Assembly (NCBI RefSeq): GCF_003712105.1
Contig: NZ_RHLG01000001.1
Span: 310,001 to 374,000, forward strand
Origin: Winogradskyella sp.
Lineage (GTDB): Bacteria > Bacteroidota > Bacteroidia > Flavobacteriales > Flavobacteriaceae
Length of the DNA stretch: 64,000 nucleotides
Direction: 5' to 3'
The notes beneath the pieces were generated by a model. That model saw only the letters and a program-made list of their open reading frames with translations. It searched no databases and was not told the DNA's origin. Position 1 is the first letter of the stretch; every line of letters begins with the position of its first letter. Shown piece after piece: positions 49,234-57,761 of the stretch. Position numbers and translations under genes: made by a program.

Positions 49234-49746
49234 ATGATAATTTCTGAAACCAAAAGACTTATCTTATCAAAAATAACTATCGACGACGCGCCATTTATTC
49301 TAGAGTTAATGAACTCACCTGGTTGGTTAAAATACATTGGTGATCGAAATGTAAAGACTATTGCTGAAGCTAAAGATCATATTAAAAACAATCAATTAAA
49401 ATGCTACGAAGATTTTGGATTTGGGTACTACAAAATCCTATTAAAATCTGAAAATTCGAAGTCTATCGGCACCTCAGGTCTATTAAAAAGAGCTACTCTA
49501 GAAGACATAGATATTGGGTTTTCATTATTACCAGAATATCATGGGAAAGGTTATGGTTTTGAAGCTTCAAGTGCTATATTAGAACTTGCAAAAAAAGAGT
49601 TTAAAATTACAACAGTTTGTGCAATTACTTTACCTCACAATAAAGCTTCAATAGGGCTTTTAGAAAAATTAGGTATGGAAAAACAAGCAATCGTATCTCC
49701 ATTTGAAAACGATGAAAAGCTTTTACTTTATAAAAAGAATTTGTAA
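49234..49746 (+). CDS. GNAT family N-acetyltransferase (RimJ/RimL-like)
   Basis: 'TKRLILSKITIDDAPFILELMNSPGWLKYIGDRNV', 'DIGFSLLPEYHGKGYGFEASSAIL'. Confidence 0.9.
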   Translation: MIISETKRLILSKITIDDAPFILELMNSPGWLKYIGDRNVKTIAEAKDHIKNNQLKCYEDFGFGYYKILLKSENSKSIGTSGLLKRATLEDIDIGFSLLPEYHGKGYGFEASSAILELAKKEFKITTVCAITLPHNKASIGLLEKLGMEKQAIVSPFENDEKLLLYKKNL

Positions 49747-49748
49747 AC

Positions 49749-50072
49749 ATGATAATATATAACGTTACTATAAATGTAGATGATTCTGTCCATGATGAAT
49801 GGCTAATTTGGATTAAAGAACATATTCCTCAAGTACTTGCAACCGGCAAATTCTCCGGAGCAAAGCTTACTAAAGTTTTAGTGGAAGAAGAAATGGGAGG
49901 ACAAACATATTCTGTGCAATACCAAGCTATTTCAAGAGAATCATTAGACGCGTATTATGCAAATGATGCAGAACGATTGCGAGGTGATGGATTAAAGCGA
50001 TTTGCAGACAAATCTCTCGCATTTAGAACTGAGCTTGAAGTCATTGATGAGTATGCGGTAAATTTCAACTAA
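49749..50072 (+). CDS. DUF4286 family protein
   Basis: 'MIIYNVTINVDDSVHDEWLIWIKEHIPQVLATGKF'; recognised family pattern. Confidence 0.8.
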   Translation: MIIYNVTINVDDSVHDEWLIWIKEHIPQVLATGKFSGAKLTKVLVEEEMGGQTYSVQYQAISRESLDAYYANDAERLRGDGLKRFADKSLAFRTELEVIDEYAVNFN

Positions 50073-50849
50073 ATGACTGTAAAAGCAAAAAAACACCTAG
50101 GACAACACTTTTTAAAAGATGAAAATATTGCTAAAAAAATAGCAGATACTTTATCTTTAAAAGATTACGACCATGTTTTAGAGATTGGCCCTGGTATGGG
50201 TGTTTTAACTAAGTATTTGCTTCAAAAAAATACAACCACACATGTTATAGAAATCGACACCGAGTCTGTGGACTACCTTAAAAATAACTATCTCAATCTA
50301 GCCAATAGAATCTATGAGAAGGACTTCCTTAAATACGATTTAACCCAAATTTTTAATAGCGAGCCTTTTGCAGTTATTGGCAATTTTCCATATAACATAT
50401 CGTCTCAAATTGTTTTTAAAACCTTAGCTATGAGGCATCAAATCCCTGAGTTTTCGGGAATGTTTCAAAAGGAAGTTGCACAACGAATTTGTTCTAAAGA
50501 AGGTTCAAAAGTTTATGGCATTCTTTCTGTATTAACTCAAGCATTTTACAATGCTGAGTATCTATTTACAGTGCCGCCAAGTGTTTTTAATCCACCACCA
50601 AAAGTAGATTCAGGTGTGTTATTATTACGCAGAAAAGACGATTACAAATTACCATGTGATGAGGCCTTATTCTTTAAAGTAGTAAAAACTAGTTTTCAGC
50701 AACGTCGAAAAACATTACGTAATAGCTTAAAAATTTTCAATCTTTCCGATAATTTAAAAGCAAATACTATCTTTGGGCAGCGACCAGAGCAGCTTAGTGT
50801 TTCAGAATTTATTGAGTTGACTGGGTTAATAGAAAATGATAAAAATTAA
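50073..50849 (+). CDS. rsmA: 16S rRNA (adenine(1518)-N(6)/adenine(1519)-N(6))-dimethyltransferase
   Basis: '[18 protein letters not shown]', '[16 protein letters not shown]', '[14 protein letters not shown]', '[17 protein letters not shown]'. Confidence 0.97.
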   Translation: MTVKAKKHLGQHFLKDENIAKKIADTLSLKDYDHVLEIGPGMGVLTKYLLQKNTTTHVIEIDTESVDYLKNNYLNLANRIYEKDFLKYDLTQIFNSEPFAVIGNFPYNISSQIVFKTLAMRHQIPEFSGMFQKEVAQRICSKEGSKVYGILSVLTQAFYNAEYLFTVPPSVFNPPPKVDSGVLLLRRKDDYKLPCDEALFFKVVKTSFQQRRKTLRNSLKIFNLSDNLKANTIFGQRPEQLSVSEFIELTGLIENDKN

Positions 50850-50923
50850 AGCTTTTGTCATTTTGATTAATTTCAAAATTCTATTTTGAAATTGTATCGC
50901 GAAATTTAAAATCATCAACCAAA

Positions 50924-52291
50924 GTGGAAGAAATTCAAGAAAATATCCAATTTCAGCTTACGGATGAGCTTATTGAAAAGGTTGAGATTCTTGTCGAAGA
51001 TGAAAAAGACAAGGAACTCAAAGACCTTCTTAATGAGTTTCACTACGCCGACATTGCTGAAATTCTGGATGAGCTTGACTTAGATGACGCCATTTATGTT
51101 ATAAAACTTCTTGATTCTGAAACCACATCAGATATTCTTACAGAATTAGATGAAGATATCAGAGAAAAAATCCTCGAAAACCTATCAGCTAAAGAGATTG
51201 CTGAAGAAGTTGAAGAGCTAGACACCGATGATGCAGCTGATATCATTGCGGAACTTCCGGAAGAGCGACAAGAGGCCGTAATTTCTCAGATTGAAGATCA
51301 GGAGCATAAAGCCGAAATACAAGAGCTCTTAACTTATGATGAAGACACTGCTGGTGCCTTAATGGCAAAAGAGCTGGTAAAAGTCTACGAAACTTGGACC
51401 GTTGCTGGCTGTTTACGGCGTATTAGAGGACAAGCTAAAGAAGTCAAACGTGTACACTCAATCTATGTCGTCGATAAAGAAGAAAAACTTATTGGTCGGC
51501 TTTCGCTAAAAGATTTAATCGTTGCAAAAAGTGATCAGAAAATAGCTGAAATATCTAAGGATAATGTGGATTGGGTTAATGTTAATGATGACCCCGAAGA
51601 TGTCGCAAAAGTGATGGCAAAATACGATTTGGAAGCCATCCCAGTTGTAGATGAAGAACAAACCTTATTAGGTAGAATTACCATTGACGATATTGTAGAT
51701 GTCTTAAAAGAAGAAGCTGAAAAAGATTATCAATTAGCTGCAGGTCTTACTGGAGATGTTGAAGCAGACGATAGTATTTTAGAGCTTACAAGAGCACGAT
51801 TACCTTGGTTATTTTTAGGTCTTATTGGTGGTATTGGTGCATTTATTATTATGGAAGGGTTCCAAAAAGCATTTGACACTTATAAAGTCTTGTTCTTTTT
51901 TACACCTTTAATCGCTGCAATGGCAGGAAATGTTGGCGTACAATCTAGTGCTATTATTGTGCAAGGGTTAGCTAATGATGACGTAAAAGGAAGTATTAAT
52001 AATCGATTGATAAAGGAAATGCTATTAGCTGCTTTAAACGGAATTATTTTAGCTGTATTTTTATTCTTCTTTGTTTGGGGTTGGGAAAGAGATTATCAGA
52101 CTGCGCTTGCAATTTCTATATCATTAATAGCTGTAATTATTGTTGCTGGTCTCATCGGTACGTTCATTCCTTTATTCTTAGATAAGCGTGGCATTGACCC
52201 AGCTATCGCCACGGGGCCTTTTATTACCACAAGTAACGATATACTTGGGATTTTGCTTTATTTCTGGATAGCAAAATTGATTCTATTTTAA
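50924..52291 (+). CDS. mgtE: magnesium transporter MgtE
   Basis: GTG start; MgtE N-domain repeats, CBS pair, 'TPLIAAMAGNVGVQSSAIIVQGLA'. Confidence 0.95.
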   Translation: MEEIQENIQFQLTDELIEKVEILVEDEKDKELKDLLNEFHYADIAEILDELDLDDAIYVIKLLDSETTSDILTELDEDIREKILENLSAKEIAEEVEELDTDDAADIIAELPEERQEAVISQIEDQEHKAEIQELLTYDEDTAGALMAKELVKVYETWTVAGCLRRIRGQAKEVKRVHSIYVVDKEEKLIGRLSLKDLIVAKSDQKIAEISKDNVDWVNVNDDPEDVAKVMAKYDLEAIPVVDEEQTLLGRITIDDIVDVLKEEAEKDYQLAAGLTGDVEADDSILELTRARLPWLFLGLIGGIGAFIIMEGFQKAFDTYKVLFFFTPLIAAMAGNVGVQSSAIIVQGLANDDVKGSINNRLIKEMLLAALNGIILAVFLFFFVWGWERDYQTALAISISLIAVIIVAGLIGTFIPLFLDKRGIDPAIATGPFITTSNDILGILLYFWIAKLILF

Positions 52292-52327
52292 ATACCTAAA
52301 CAAGTTTTGCTTTCGTAACTTTATTGC

Positions 52328-52693
52328 ATGAAAGCAATAAATATTAAAGACAAACATGCCATGTTTTCAAAGCAATGGCACCCGCATCGAATAGCCACAG
52401 TTGACAATATGCAAGTTATTCTTGCAAAAATTAAAGGCGAATTTGTTTGGCATAGTCATGACAATGAAGACGAACTATTTCAGGTAATAAAAGGCACATT
52501 ATACATGCAATTTAGAGACCGCACAGAAATTGTAAAAGAAGGTGAGCTTATTGTAGTCCCTAAAGGCGTAGAACACAATCCATCAACCAGAAATGATGAA
52601 GAAGTTCATCTTCTTTTATTTGAAAAATTAGACACTGCTCATACTGGTGATGTTGAACACGAAATGACACAGACTGAATATCCTTGGATATAA
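52328..52693 (+). CDS. cupin domain-containing protein
   Basis: 'FVWHSHDNEDELFQVIKGTLYMQF...GELIVVPKGVEHNP'. Confidence 0.92.
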   Translation: MKAINIKDKHAMFSKQWHPHRIATVDNMQVILAKIKGEFVWHSHDNEDELFQVIKGTLYMQFRDRTEIVKEGELIVVPKGVEHNPSTRNDEEVHLLLFEKLDTAHTGDVEHEMTQTEYPWI

Positions 52694-52708
52694 TAACCTA
52701 ATAAATTA

Positions 52709-52796
52709 GTTATGCTGAATTTATTTAGCTTCGATGAATCTTCGATATCAGCATTTCATAACTTTACCAAAAGATTCTGAAACAAGTACAGAATGA
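52709..52796. repeat. intergenic palindromic (REP-like) element
   Basis: GTTATGCTGAATTTATTTAGC...ATCAGCATTTCATAAC followed by AGATTCTGAAACAAGTACAGAATGAC; two consecutive imperfect inverted repeats. Confidence 0.6.
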
Positions 52797-52798
52797 CA

Positions 52799-53737
52799 AT
52801 GATGACTATTTTACACTTAGATAAAAATCACGACTTACTTATAAATCAACTCAACGATTTAGGCTTTACCAATCATGAAGATTATTCGTCTTCAAAAGAA
52901 GCTATTGAAGCCAAAATTTCAGATTTTGATGGTCTAATTATCAGAAGTCGTTTCAAAATAGATAAGCAGTTTTTAGATGCTGCGACAAATCTAAAATTCA
53001 TTGGTCGTGTGGGTGCAGGACTTGAAAATATTGATACTGATTATGCTGAAAAAAAGGATGTAACACTTTTTAATGCTCCTGAAGGCAACCGAAATGCAGT
53101 TGGAGAGCATACTTTAGGCATGCTATTGGCATTATTTAATAAGCTCAATAAAGCCAATAGAGAAGTCCGACATGGAAAATGGCTTCGTGAAAACAACCGA
53201 GGTATTGAACTCGATGGAAAAACAGTTGGTCTTATTGGTTATGGTAATATGGGTAAGGCTTTTGCGAAAAAATTAAAAGGTTTTGATGTTGAAGTATTGT
53301 GTTATGATATAAAGTCAAATGTTGGAAATGAAAATTGTAAACAAGTAACATTAAAAGAGCTTCAAGAAAAAGCAGATGTATTGAGTTTACATACACCACA
53401 AACTGAGTTAACCATTAATATGGTGAATGCTTTATTTATTAATAATTTCAGAAAACCATTTTGGCTAATTAATACTGCTCGTGGTAAAAGTGTCGTGACC
53501 GACGATTTAGTTTCGGCGTTAAAATCTGGAAAAATATTAGGTGCCGGATTAGATGTATTAGAATACGAAAAATCATCTTTTGAGTCATTATTCAATTCAA
53601 ACTTACCAGCTTCATTTCAGTATTTAGTAAATGCTGACAATGTCATACTTACACCTCATGTTGCTGGCTGGACAATTGAAAGCAAGGAGAAATTAGCACA
53701 ATCGATTGTGGACAAAATCAAAGCAAAATTTTGCTAA
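52799..53737 (+). CDS. D-2-hydroxyacid dehydrogenase family protein
   Basis: 'LKFIGRVGAGLENIDTDYAEKKDVTLFNAPEGNRNAVGEHTLGMLLAL', 'GKTVGLIGYGNMGKAFAKKL'; start ambiguous among ATG 52793/52799/52802. Confidence 0.92.
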   Translation: MMTILHLDKNHDLLINQLNDLGFTNHEDYSSSKEAIEAKISDFDGLIIRSRFKIDKQFLDAATNLKFIGRVGAGLENIDTDYAEKKDVTLFNAPEGNRNAVGEHTLGMLLALFNKLNKANREVRHGKWLRENNRGIELDGKTVGLIGYGNMGKAFAKKLKGFDVEVLCYDIKSNVGNENCKQVTLKELQEKADVLSLHTPQTELTINMVNALFINNFRKPFWLINTARGKSVVTDDLVSALKSGKILGAGLDVLEYEKSSFESLFNSNLPASFQYLVNADNVILTPHVAGWTIESKEKLAQSIVDKIKAKFC

Positions 53738-53746
53738 CTTTCTGAC

Positions 53747-54157
53747 ATGAAGAAAACCATTTTAGTTTTTGGATTGCTTATTCTGTCGTTGCTTTTATTA
53801 TTTCAATTGGGCAAGTATGCTTTTATTTCTGGTGATTTAGAGATAGAACTTTTCATAGCTGCTATTGCTGTAGTTTTTTTCTTTGTTGGCGTATACCTTA
53901 ATAAAAAATCACTTCATAAAGACCCTCGACCACCTCATGAAATTGATAATCGCAAGATTGAAGATTTAGAAATTAGTAAACGAGAATATGAGGTGCTTCA
54001 ACTAATTTCGAAAGGACTATCGAATAAAGAGATAGGCGAAAAATTATTTGTATCAGAAAGCACTATAAAAACACACGTGTCCAATCTCTTGGTGAAACTC
54101 AACGCTAAAAGAAGAACACAAGCCGTTCAAATAGCAAAGCAACTCAATATCTTATAA
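53747..54157 (+). CDS. membrane-anchored LuxR-type HTH transcriptional regulator
   Basis: Two N-terminal TM segments then 'LEISKREYEVLQLISKGLSNKEIGEKLFVSESTIKTHVSNLLVKLNAKRRTQAVQIAKQLNIL'. Confidence 0.9.
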   Translation: MKKTILVFGLLILSLLLLFQLGKYAFISGDLEIELFIAAIAVVFFFVGVYLNKKSLHKDPRPPHEIDNRKIEDLEISKREYEVLQLISKGLSNKEIGEKLFVSESTIKTHVSNLLVKLNAKRRTQAVQIAKQLNIL

Positions 54158-54172
54158 AATATTTACTTTTAG

Positions 54173-54202
54173 ACTAAAGTACTATAGGTTTGGTACTTTA
54201 GT
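54173..54202. promoter_or_regulatory. perfect inverted repeat ACTAAAGTAC-N10-GTACTTTAGT (candidate operator)
   Basis: 10-bp arms, 10-bp spacer, between the LuxR-HTH gene and the DUF4199 gene promoter. Confidence 0.6.
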
Positions 54203-54228
54203 ATGACTCCAAAATTTACCTCAGTATT

Positions 54229-54236
54229 TACTTTTG
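54229..54236 (+). promoter_or_regulatory. putative -7 element (TACTTTTG) for the DUF4199 gene
   Basis: Matches TAnnTTTG, 28 nt upstream of ATG 54265. Confidence 0.5.
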
Positions 54237-54264
54237 AAGCATTATTAATAAAAACCTTTTACAC

Positions 54265-54774
54265 ATGAAAAGTACAGTATTAAAATATGGTTTATATGCC
54301 ATGATAAGTGGATTTGTATTCTTTGGATTACCATTTCTTTTTGGTATGGAAATGGATTATGATTATGGTGAAGCAATCGGTTATACCGCAATTGTTTTGT
54401 CGCTACTTTTTATCTTTTTTGGTATAAAATATTTTAGAGATAAAGAAAATAATGGCAAGGTATCATTTCTAAAAGCACTTGGAATTGGTATGATAATCGC
54501 ACTATTTTCTGCAGCTGGTGTGGCATTAATGGACTTAATTTACACTACTCTTATCAATCCTGATTTTGCAGCAGATTATTCTGTCTACTACTTAGAAAAA
54601 TTACAAAACAGTGGTATTTCGGCTGAAGAATTTAAAACTGAGAGTGCGAAATTTAAGCAACAAATGCAAGACTATGGAAGTCCAGGTTTTATGGCTGGAT
54701 TAATGTTTGTAACGGTGATGCTCATTGGATTTATTATATCTTTAGTCTCAGGCTTAATTTTACAACGTAAATAA
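54265..54774 (+). CDS. DUF4199 domain-containing membrane protein
   Basis: Four TM segments; 'FFGIKYFRDKENNGKVSFLKALGIGMIIALFSAAGVALMDLIYTTLINPDF'. Confidence 0.88.
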   Translation: MKSTVLKYGLYAMISGFVFFGLPFLFGMEMDYDYGEAIGYTAIVLSLLFIFFGIKYFRDKENNGKVSFLKALGIGMIIALFSAAGVALMDLIYTTLINPDFAADYSVYYLEKLQNSGISAEEFKTESAKFKQQMQDYGSPGFMAGLMFVTVMLIGFIISLVSGLILQRK

Positions 54775-54791
54775 ACTAAATCACTCAAATT

Positions 54792-55247
54792 ATGCAATAT
54801 AAAGCTGACTCACCCGAAGACTATATAAGTCAATTACCAGAGGAGCGCAAAGCGCCGATGACAAAACTCCATAACTTAATAAAAGATAATATGCCTAAAG
54901 GTTTAGAATCTGGCATGGGTTATGGCATGCCAGCCTATTTTGTGCCAAAATCAATTTATCCACCAGGCTATCATTGTAAACCTTTTCCGCCTTTACCATT
55001 TATAAATATTGCGTCACAAAAAAACTTTATCGCACTATATCATTCTGGTTTATACGCTAAAAAAGAATTATACAATTGGTTTGTTGATGAATACCCGAAG
55101 CATTCAAAATACAAATTAGACATGGGGAAAAGTTGTGTGCGTTTTAAAAAGGTAGATGATATTCCTTATGATTTAATTGAAGAATTATTGGGAAAAATGA
55201 CAGTTGACGAATGGATAGATATATACGAAACAGCTTTAAAAAAATAA
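54792..55247 (+). CDS. DUF1801 domain-containing protein
   Basis: 'SPEDYISQLPEERKAPMTKLHNLIKDNMPKGLESGMGYGMPAYFVP'. Confidence 0.88.
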   Translation: MQYKADSPEDYISQLPEERKAPMTKLHNLIKDNMPKGLESGMGYGMPAYFVPKSIYPPGYHCKPFPPLPFINIASQKNFIALYHSGLYAKKELYNWFVDEYPKHSKYKLDMGKSCVRFKKVDDIPYDLIEELLGKMTVDEWIDIYETALKK

Positions 55248-55249
55248 TT

Positions 55250-55636
55250 ATGAAAAAACGTGTTACAGGAATTGGTGGTTTATTTTTTAAAACCAAAGAC
55301 CCTAAGGCCACAAAAGATTGGTACAATAAACATTTAGGTTTTAATACCGATGATTATGGCTGCACCTTTTGGTGGAAAGATAAAGATGGTAATGATTGCT
55401 CAACGCAATGGAGTCCTTTTGCAGAAGATACAAAATACTATGAGCCTTCAAAAAAAGACTTCATGTTTAACTATCGTGTTGAGGATTTAGAAACCTTACT
55501 AGCAACTTTAAAAGAAGAAGGTGTTACAGTAATAGGAGAAATGGAAGAATACAGCTATGGTAAATTTGGTTGGATACTCGATAATGATGGTAACAAAATA
55601 GAACTTTGGGAACCTATTGACAAAGCATTCTTATAA
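55250..55636 (+). CDS. VOC family (glyoxalase-like) protein
   Basis: 'GIGGLFFKTKDPKATKDWYNKHLGFNTDDYG...WILDNDGNKIELWEP'; start moved to MKKRVTG. Confidence 0.9.
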   Translation: MKKRVTGIGGLFFKTKDPKATKDWYNKHLGFNTDDYGCTFWWKDKDGNDCSTQWSPFAEDTKYYEPSKKDFMFNYRVEDLETLLATLKEEGVTVIGEMEEYSYGKFGWILDNDGNKIELWEPIDKAFL

Positions 55637-55721
55637 TCTTGAGTTTAGCACTAAACTATTAAATCTGGATTAACGCGTAACTATTTTATCTTAAGGCATA
55701 CTAATACATTAAAACACTATT

Positions 55722-56180
55722 ATGATTGAAGAACATAAAAATTCCGAAGAAGATATAAATAATGAAGAAACAGAACATACTTCTGATACAATCTCAGATA
55801 GTGTAAACACTGTAAAAGAGAAAGCTACTGAACTGGCAGGTGAAGCCAAGGAAGTATTTGATACCGTAAAAGAAAAAACAAAAGATTTTATTAATGAAGA
55901 TGCTAAGGAGATATTAGGTAATGCCAAAGAAAAGGCAGCTGGTTTTGCCAGTGAAGCTGGCGAAAAGTTTGACGAACTATCAGACTTGGCTAAAGAAAAA
56001 GCTATAAAACTTGCCCAAGAGGCAAAAGAGTTTACCAATGAAGCTGGAGAAAAACTTGAAAATTTAACTGAAATAGCTGAAGATAAATTAGAGGAATTGG
56101 CAGAAGATGCCAAAGAAAATTTTACAGAAGCTAAGGAGAAAACAAAAGGGTTTTTCAATAAGTTATTTGGAAATAAATAG
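55722..56180 (+). CDS. LEA/YtxH-like amphipathic helical protein
   Basis: Repeating 11-mer-like 'EKATELAGEAKEVFDTVKEKTKDFINEDAKEILGNAKEKAAGFASEAGEKF'; no TM segment. Confidence 0.8.
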   Translation: MIEEHKNSEEDINNEETEHTSDTISDSVNTVKEKATELAGEAKEVFDTVKEKTKDFINEDAKEILGNAKEKAAGFASEAGEKFDELSDLAKEKAIKLAQEAKEFTNEAGEKLENLTEIAEDKLEELAEDAKENFTEAKEKTKGFFNKLFGNK

Positions 56181-56246
56181 CTTTGATGATGGCTTTTTTT
56201 TATTAATTTTAAACACTAACTAGTATTAACCTTAAAAACTATTACA

Positions 56247-56714
56247 ATGTCTGAAGACAATAAAAATTTAAGCGACGACCTTGATGATATGATAGGAGAC
56301 GTTAAAGAGGGTGCTAAAAAAGCAGCTGATAAAGCCAGTGAACTAGCGGGAGAAGCAAAAGAAAAAGCTGCTGAGTTTGCCGAAGATGCTAAAGAAACAG
56401 CAAATGAGTTTGTTGATAATGCCAAGGAGGCTTTTAATAGTTCCTCTGGTGATAATAAAAAAATATTAGCAGGAATACTGGCAATTATATTTGGTGCTTT
56501 TGGTATTCATAAATTTATTCTAGGTTACCAAAAAGAAGGTGCTATCATGTTAGGTATAACCCTTATTGGAATTGTACTTTCTTGTGTTGGCGTTGGTGTG
56601 TTTTTGGTGTGGATTATGAGTATAATAGGGTTAATTGAAGGAATTATTTATCTCACAAAAAGCGATCAAGAATTTATTAGTATGTATCAATCCGGTAAAA
56701 AACCTTGGTTTTAA
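56247..56714 (+). CDS. TM2 domain protein with N-terminal LEA-like amphipathic segment
   Basis: 'ASELAGEAKEKAAEFAEDAKETANEFVDNAKEAF' then 'ILAIIFGAFGIHKFILGYQKEGAIMLGITLIGIVLSCVGVGVFLVWIMSIIGLIEGIIYLTKSDQEF'. Confidence 0.9.
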   Translation: MSEDNKNLSDDLDDMIGDVKEGAKKAADKASELAGEAKEKAAEFAEDAKETANEFVDNAKEAFNSSSGDNKKILAGILAIIFGAFGIHKFILGYQKEGAIMLGITLIGIVLSCVGVGVFLVWIMSIIGLIEGIIYLTKSDQEFISMYQSGKKPWF

Positions 56715-56739
56715 TAAAACCTTACTAAGCTAAAAACTA

Positions 56740-56766
56740 AAAGCTCGAGACACCTCGGGCTTTTTT
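56740..56766 (+). terminator. Rho-independent terminator
   Basis: AAGCTCGAG-ACAC-CTCGGGCTT (one G-T pair) with following T tract. Confidence 0.8.
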
Positions 56767-57761
56767 TAATTCTCCAATGCATAATCTAATGGAAGCGCAT
56801 CTCCAAGACGTTGGCTTCCTAAATATCCACCAAACAATACTTGCGGAATTGGTGCATAATTACCGTACTTATCGATCACAAATTGCTGGTTATCTATCGT
56901 CTGAATCGTAGACTCTATAACATCCTTATAAAAAATATCAAGCCTTCTTTTTAGACTTATAGTTTTAATCCCTTGATCATTAGCTTCAGAAATTAAAAAA
57001 TAGTCATATGGCTTTACAACAAATCCTTTAACACCAAAAACATAACCTTCTTCATTTAATTGCTTACTGTAAAGTGATCGCATAAAATGCTGAACAGAAC
57101 CTTTATACGCTTTTTCTCTATTCCTCTCTACCTTCTTTTTCTTTTTAGTATTTAGGTCTTTATAAAATGATGTTCCAGTATATATTACAGATTGCGCTTT
57201 CCAATTGCCAATTACAATTTCAAAATCTACAATATCAAAACTAACTTCATAAAGTAGACTTTTGTTTTTAATTACAACCGGAACATCAGACCATGCCATA
57301 AGTAATCGAGATGGCTTATCGTATCTAAATTTTAGATCTTTTTCATTTAATATTTTACAAGACTTGCCGTATTCAGAATTGCCTAAAAACTCTTTTCTAA
57401 ACCACCGTAATTTTTCTGCTCTTGGCATTCCGTCGTCAGCATTAATAACAACTTCATCAAGTTGAGCAACTGCTTCTTTTAGTTCAATGACACTATTGTC
57501 TTTTGAGCGGTAATCCGTTATGAAATATTTATCATACCCTAAAAATGAAATAACCAAAGTAGACTGAACGACATCTGTGTAATCTATTGAAAATTCGCCA
57601 TTTGCATTTGTTGTTGTTCCTATTGTAGTGTTATCAAAATATACAGAAACGGCTTCTAATGGTTCTTTGGTTTTGGTGTCAATAACCTTTCCCTTTAAGG
57701 TTTGGGCGTTTAAAGAAAAGAGAGAGACAATAAGTAAAATGGTGGTTACTTTACTTATCAT
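56766..57761 (-). CDS. carboxypeptidase-regulatory-like domain outer membrane/secreted protein
   Basis: 'LKGKVIDTKTKEPLEAVSVYFDNTTIGTTTNANGEFSIDY'; signal peptide. Confidence 0.88.
   Translation of the reverse strand: MISKVTTILLIVSLFSLNAQTLKGKVIDTKTKEPLEAVSVYFDNTTIGTTTNANGEFSIDYTDVVQSTLVISFLGYDKYFITDYRSKDNSVIELKEAVAQLDEVVINADDGMPRAEKLRWFRKEFLGNSEYGKSCKILNEKDLKFRYDKPSRLLMAWSDVPVVIKNKSLLYEVSFDIVDFEIVIGNWKAQSVIYTGTSFYKDLNTKKKKKVERNREKAYKGSVQHFMRSLYSKQLNEEGYVFGVKGFVVKPYDYFLISEANDQGIKTISLKRRLDIFYKDVIESTIQTIDNQQFVIDKYGNYAPIPQVLFGGYLGSQRLGDALPLDYALEN

Noticed and set aside
55709-56158. 149-aa Ser/Phe-rich minus-strand ORF
   Set aside because: Antisense of the LEA-like Lys/Glu/Ala repeats.
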